Shown: piece after piece, positions 60,985 to 64,000 of the stretch
Numbering within the stretch: position 1 is the first letter of the stretch
How the letters are laid out: every line of letters begins with the position of its first letter
NCBI GenBank assembly: GCA_026770575.1
Contig: MU657217.1
Coordinates: forward strand, 125,622-189,621
Reading direction: 5' to 3'
DNA: 64,000 bases
DNA from: Pelagophyceae sp. CCMP2097
Taxonomy: Eukaryota; Sar; Pelagophyceae
The notes under the pieces: model-generated
The model's database searches: none
Told to the model about the DNA's origin: nothing
What the model saw: the letters and a program-made list of their open reading frames with translations, nothing else
Made by a program: the position numbers and the translations under genes

Positions 60985-61560
60985 CGCAGCGCCAAAGGGG
61001 CACGCCGCCTCGAGATGCCCATCACGACTGTCGACGAAGGGAGGCCGTCGACGAATAAAAACACGCACGCAGCTGTTGGATCCCCGCGCCTGAAGTTGGA
61101 CCGTCTGAAGGTGCACCATCCCTCAGCGCAGCTCCGGGACCATATGTGCCACGCCGCCGGCGATTGCCCGGTGTAGATTCTTTGATACAATTGTAGAGCG
61201 TGGTCCCTTCCTCGCCATACCCCCAAAAATACCCAAACACTCTCGGCTGGGCCGCCGCGGTGGGAGACTCCGGTGGCCGACACAAACGGCCGCAGAGCTC
61301 GCTGCGGCGCCGCTGCGGTTATGGGAGCGCAGCAAAATAACTCCAACTTCTCTTGAAACCGGCGACGTATGCGAGTCGAGGCGCCGGCGAAGCTCGGACG
61401 CCGTGCGCGGCCACGGCCCCGTGCGGGGTGAGCGTGGCTCTTGGTCCGGAACAAAAAATCCATACAATTTCGAAATTGTAAAGAACTTTTTTTTGGACTG
61501 GACGATTCTGCGGGTCGGGGCCTAGACGCGCGGTCGAGGTCGCCCGAGTCGGATTCTCGA
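60985..61560. other. Intergenic between DUF1275 paralogues
   Basis: Contains an exact TACAATTGTA at 61186-61195 within TTTGATACAATTGTAGAGC, and an AT-rich palindrome ACAATTTCGAAATTGT at about 61464-61479, 80-100 bases before the second DUF1275 start. No coding frame supported. Confidence 0.5.
61186..61195. repeat. TACAATTGTA palindrome
   Basis: Exact copy, about 365 bases upstream of the second DUF1275 gene. Confidence 0.7.
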
Positions 61561-62950
61561 ATGGCGGTCATCTCCCTGGCCGCGCCGCACGACGCGGCGC
61601 ATCCGGCGCCGCCGGAGTTGCTGCGGAGGGATTCGTTTGACTTGCTGGCCTTGACGGGCACGCCGGTGCCGCGCCATCAGAGAAAGTCCTGGATCGTCCT
61701 CCCCTCCTCCTTCCTCCTCGCGGGGTGCGCGGGCTGCACCAACGCCGTCGGGCTGTTGGGTGGCCTGGCCGCGCCTGGTTTACCGGCGACGGGCGTCTCG
61801 CACGTCACGGGGAGCGCGACCAAAATCGGCATCTACATCGCTCTCCCGGGCGACGGCGGCGTCTCCGCCGCCGGCATCGCCGCCCTCGCGCGCAGCCGCG
61901 TCTATTCTCCGGATAAAGGCGGAAATCCGGGAAAGAGGCCTTTTTGGAAAGAGGCGCGCTCCCCGCCCGGCGTGCTCCCCGGCTCCCACTGGGGCGCGGG
62001 GAAACGCTCCCCGCCCTCGAAGACCGTGAATGTAGGCGTTCATGTTCGGCGCCACCATCTCGGGCACGATGACACCGACGGGCGTCTTCGCGTTGGCGAA
62101 TCTGCCGATCTACGGCAACGTTCTCATTGTTGTGGCGTCGATGCTCTTCGGGGCCGTGACCGCGGCAGAGATTGGGTGGTACGGCCTCGCGATCGTCCTC
62201 GCGGCGGCTGCCGCGGGCGCCCAGAACGGTATTGTGACGACTGCGTCGACGTGCATCGTGCGCACGACGCACATGACAGGGATCGCCACAGACCTCTCTT
62301 TGATCTTCGGCCGCGTCTTGAGAAGGCTCGCCTTGAAGGAATCCGTCTGGCTCACGCACGCAGAGTTCAAGCGCGGCCGTTTACTCTTGATGCTCGCCTC
62401 GGGCTTCATCAGCGGCGCCGCCGTCGGCGCGGCGGTGCTCGGGGTGGCCCATGTCAAGAACGCGCGCACGCTCCTCGGGCCGGCCGTGCTGCAGTTGTGC
62501 ATGGGCCTGGCGGCCAAGTTCACGCTCTGCGCCTCGCGCCTCGCCGCTTTACGGCAGCCGCCCCCGAAGGTCGACGACGAGGAAGTCGCAGTGGAGCCCG
62601 TCCACGACTTGGAGTATCTCGTCACGAACCGCATGCACCCATTCGGCACCGAATCCCCACGGACCCCCGGATCGCGGTCGCGCGCCGGCTCGCGCCAGAG
62701 CGAGGAGGCTGGGGACTGCCACGACGAGGCCGCGCAGCAAGATTTAGACTACCACGTCTCGCACCGGACGCACAGCCAGTCTTCCCACCACAGCCAGTCT
62801 TCCCTCGACATTGGCGACCACGAGTACCACGTCACGCACCGCGCGCCGCACATCCCGCTCATGCACAACCCGCTGGACTCGCTCCGGAGCCACGACCGCG
62901 CAGCCCGACGGCCGCCCTTTGAGCCCGTGCCAGACGCCGACCTCGTCTAA
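61561..62950 (+). CDS. DUF1275 (YoaK-type) membrane protein, copy 2
   Basis: Exons 61561-61899 and 62036-62950 join in phase 0 to 417 residues. The signature halves are AGCTNAVGLLGGLAAPGLPA with TGVSHVTGSATKIG, and GAQNGIVTTASTCIVRTTHM with TGIATDLSLIFG. The fold matches copy 1 throughout, with longer N-terminus (DAAHPAPPELLRRDSFDLL) and a longer cytoplasmic tail. The tail is rich in His and Ser (HRTHSQSSHHSQSS; DYHV and EYHV repeats), a possible metal-binding or phosphorylation region. The intron, at the same codon as in copy 1, has grown to 136 nt. The duplication is therefore younger than that intron. The ATG at 61561 is the first that preserves homology. Confidence 0.85.
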
Positions 62951-63274
62951 GCGACCAGGCAAAGGCCCGCCCGCGCTCCGGCCTTGAACGACCGGCGGCA
63001 TCCGCCAACGTCCGGGACCCATCGAGGCCGAGGCCCGCAACAGAGCTGGCCCCGCCGCCTGTCAATAAGTTCCACCAATCCAATGCACCAGCTGGAACGC
63101 CTCTCCTGCTCGACGCCTCGCGTTCCGGGGCTTGCTAGGTCCACCGGGCCACGTCCACGGTTAACAACACATACACACACCACTGCCAGGCCGCCCTTAC
63201 CGCGCAGGGCTGAGGCGGCCAGACTCCGAGTGCCCTTTTCTGGAACCGACTGAGTCGTCTGGCGATATAGCCGA
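62951..63274. other. Intergenic
   Basis: 3' flank of DUF1275 copy 2 and promoter side of the next gene. Contains a CACATACACACACCAC microsatellite-like run near 63167-63183. No gene supported. Confidence 0.4.
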
Positions 63275-64000
63275 ATGCTCCGTTTGTGTCATGGTGACGT
63301 CGGCGGCGGCCCGGCCGTCGTCGGCTGCTCCTGGGTCGACGAGGCTCTGCTCGTCGTCACGCTGGCCTGGAGCGTGATTGTCTATGATGTCTCGGGCGAA
63401 GAGATCACGCGAATGCGCAGCTGGGCCCTCGCGCCAGTCGAGTGCGTCTCTCACGGCTCGGGACTTGGATCCGGGCTCTACGGCTGTCTGGACACTACGA
63501 CTGTAGGTCTGAGCGTTTAACGGTGGCTGCGGTCGCTCAGACTTCGACGCAGCGCATCGTCGCGGCGCACGGCACGGCGATCCGATGTTGGGACGAGGCC
63601 GCGACGGAAGTCGCAAAGGCGTGCGTATGCAGGCTGGGAGGCGCGGCAGTTCAAGATCCTGACGTTGGAACGACGTAGGCCGCGCCGCGCGTGCGCGCAG
63701 CGCGTCTCCGCCCTCCGATCGACGGCGGGCCTCGGGCGGCCGGACGTGGCCATTGCGGCTTTGGCGGACGGCGAGGTTTTATTCTTCTCGACGGACGACG
63801 TCGGCGCCTCGGGCGGCCGGACTCTGGTGCCGCTGCTTTCCATCAAACCGAGCCACGCCGGGACGTTCTTCGACTGCTGCGTCCGCCTCTGCGGTTCCGA
63901 AGCGTCGGCGGGAGACGTGGCCTGCGCCGCGCTCGACGCGGCGGCGATGCGCGCCGTCGGGGGGGCGTTTGCGGGCATCGCGCAGCAGGATGTGGACGAA
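63275..64000 (+). CDS. Beta-propeller-like protein, truncated by window end
   Basis: Starts at 63275 (MLRLCHGDVGGGPAVVGCSW) and has no stop before the window ends. At least three exons: 63275 to about 63500, about 63525-63640 (VAAVAQTSTQRIVAAHGTAI), and about 63680 to the edge (RPDVAIAALADGEVLFFSTD). Each carries strand-rich repeats of WD-like spacing (LLVVTLAWSVIVYDVSGEEI; RIVAAHGTAIRCWDEA), so a WD40-like propeller is likely. Splice sites are approximate (acceptors GACTGTAG and GACGTAG). Family not identified from the part visible. Confidence 0.5.

Overview
This window is nuclear DNA of a eukaryote with high GC and short introns. It is most likely a photosynthetic stramenopile, of pelagophyte (Aureococcus-like) type. 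The evidence is: many genes broken by short spliceosomal introns (about 36-150 nt) on both strands; plastid pre-sequences with the heterokont signal peptide plus Phe motif (CAAFVV in the gene ending at 5473, RIAAFVP in the gene ending at 34340); a PsbP-family thylakoid-lumen protein with a twin-arginine second signal; and eukaryotic mitochondrial, cytoskeletal and signalling genes. No operons, ribosome-binding sites, tRNAs, rRNAs or CRISPR arrays were seen. The species is an inference.

Layout. 0-9 kb: a PcfJ-like protein, an EamA/DMT transporter, a plastid-targeted Pro/Ala-rich membrane protein, a one-helix protein with a minisatellite, and a long Gln/Glu/Arg coiled coil, all on the minus strand. 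9-21 kb: an acidic four-exon nuclear-type protein, a PDZ/zinc-ribbon/OmpA fusion, a PH protein, complex I subunit NDUFA2, a Tudor-repeat protein and an EF-hand protein whose long introns are minisatellites. 21-31 kb: an intronless P-type H+-ATPase, a TPR protein, an alpha/beta hydrolase, a WD40 array with an assembly gap, and a protein ending in DPRAAML repeats. 31-49 kb: a coiled-coil protein, a plastid-targeted protein, a KCTD-Kelch gene and its decayed copy, a kinesin, a second (frameshifted) WD40 copy, Mpv17, a DnaJ/RanBP2-finger protein, membrane and hypothetical proteins, and a DUF1990 protein. 49-64 kb: an RWD/YggU fusion, SDHC, PsbP, a six-exon unknown, adenylate kinase AK6, a membrane protein, a ParB-like protein, two tandem DUF1275 proteins and a truncated propeller-like gene.

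The genes are not one pathway. Mitochondrial respiration is represented by NDUFA2 and SDHC, the plastid by PsbP and two targeted unknowns, membrane energetics by the H+-ATPase, and signalling by EF-hand, PH and KCTD-Kelch proteins. Four proteins carry an N-terminal MGxxxS myristoylation pattern.

Exon boundaries were joined by eye from splice signals and reading phase. Where the phases close exactly I say so; otherwise the span is approximate. Coordinates may be off by one base in places.
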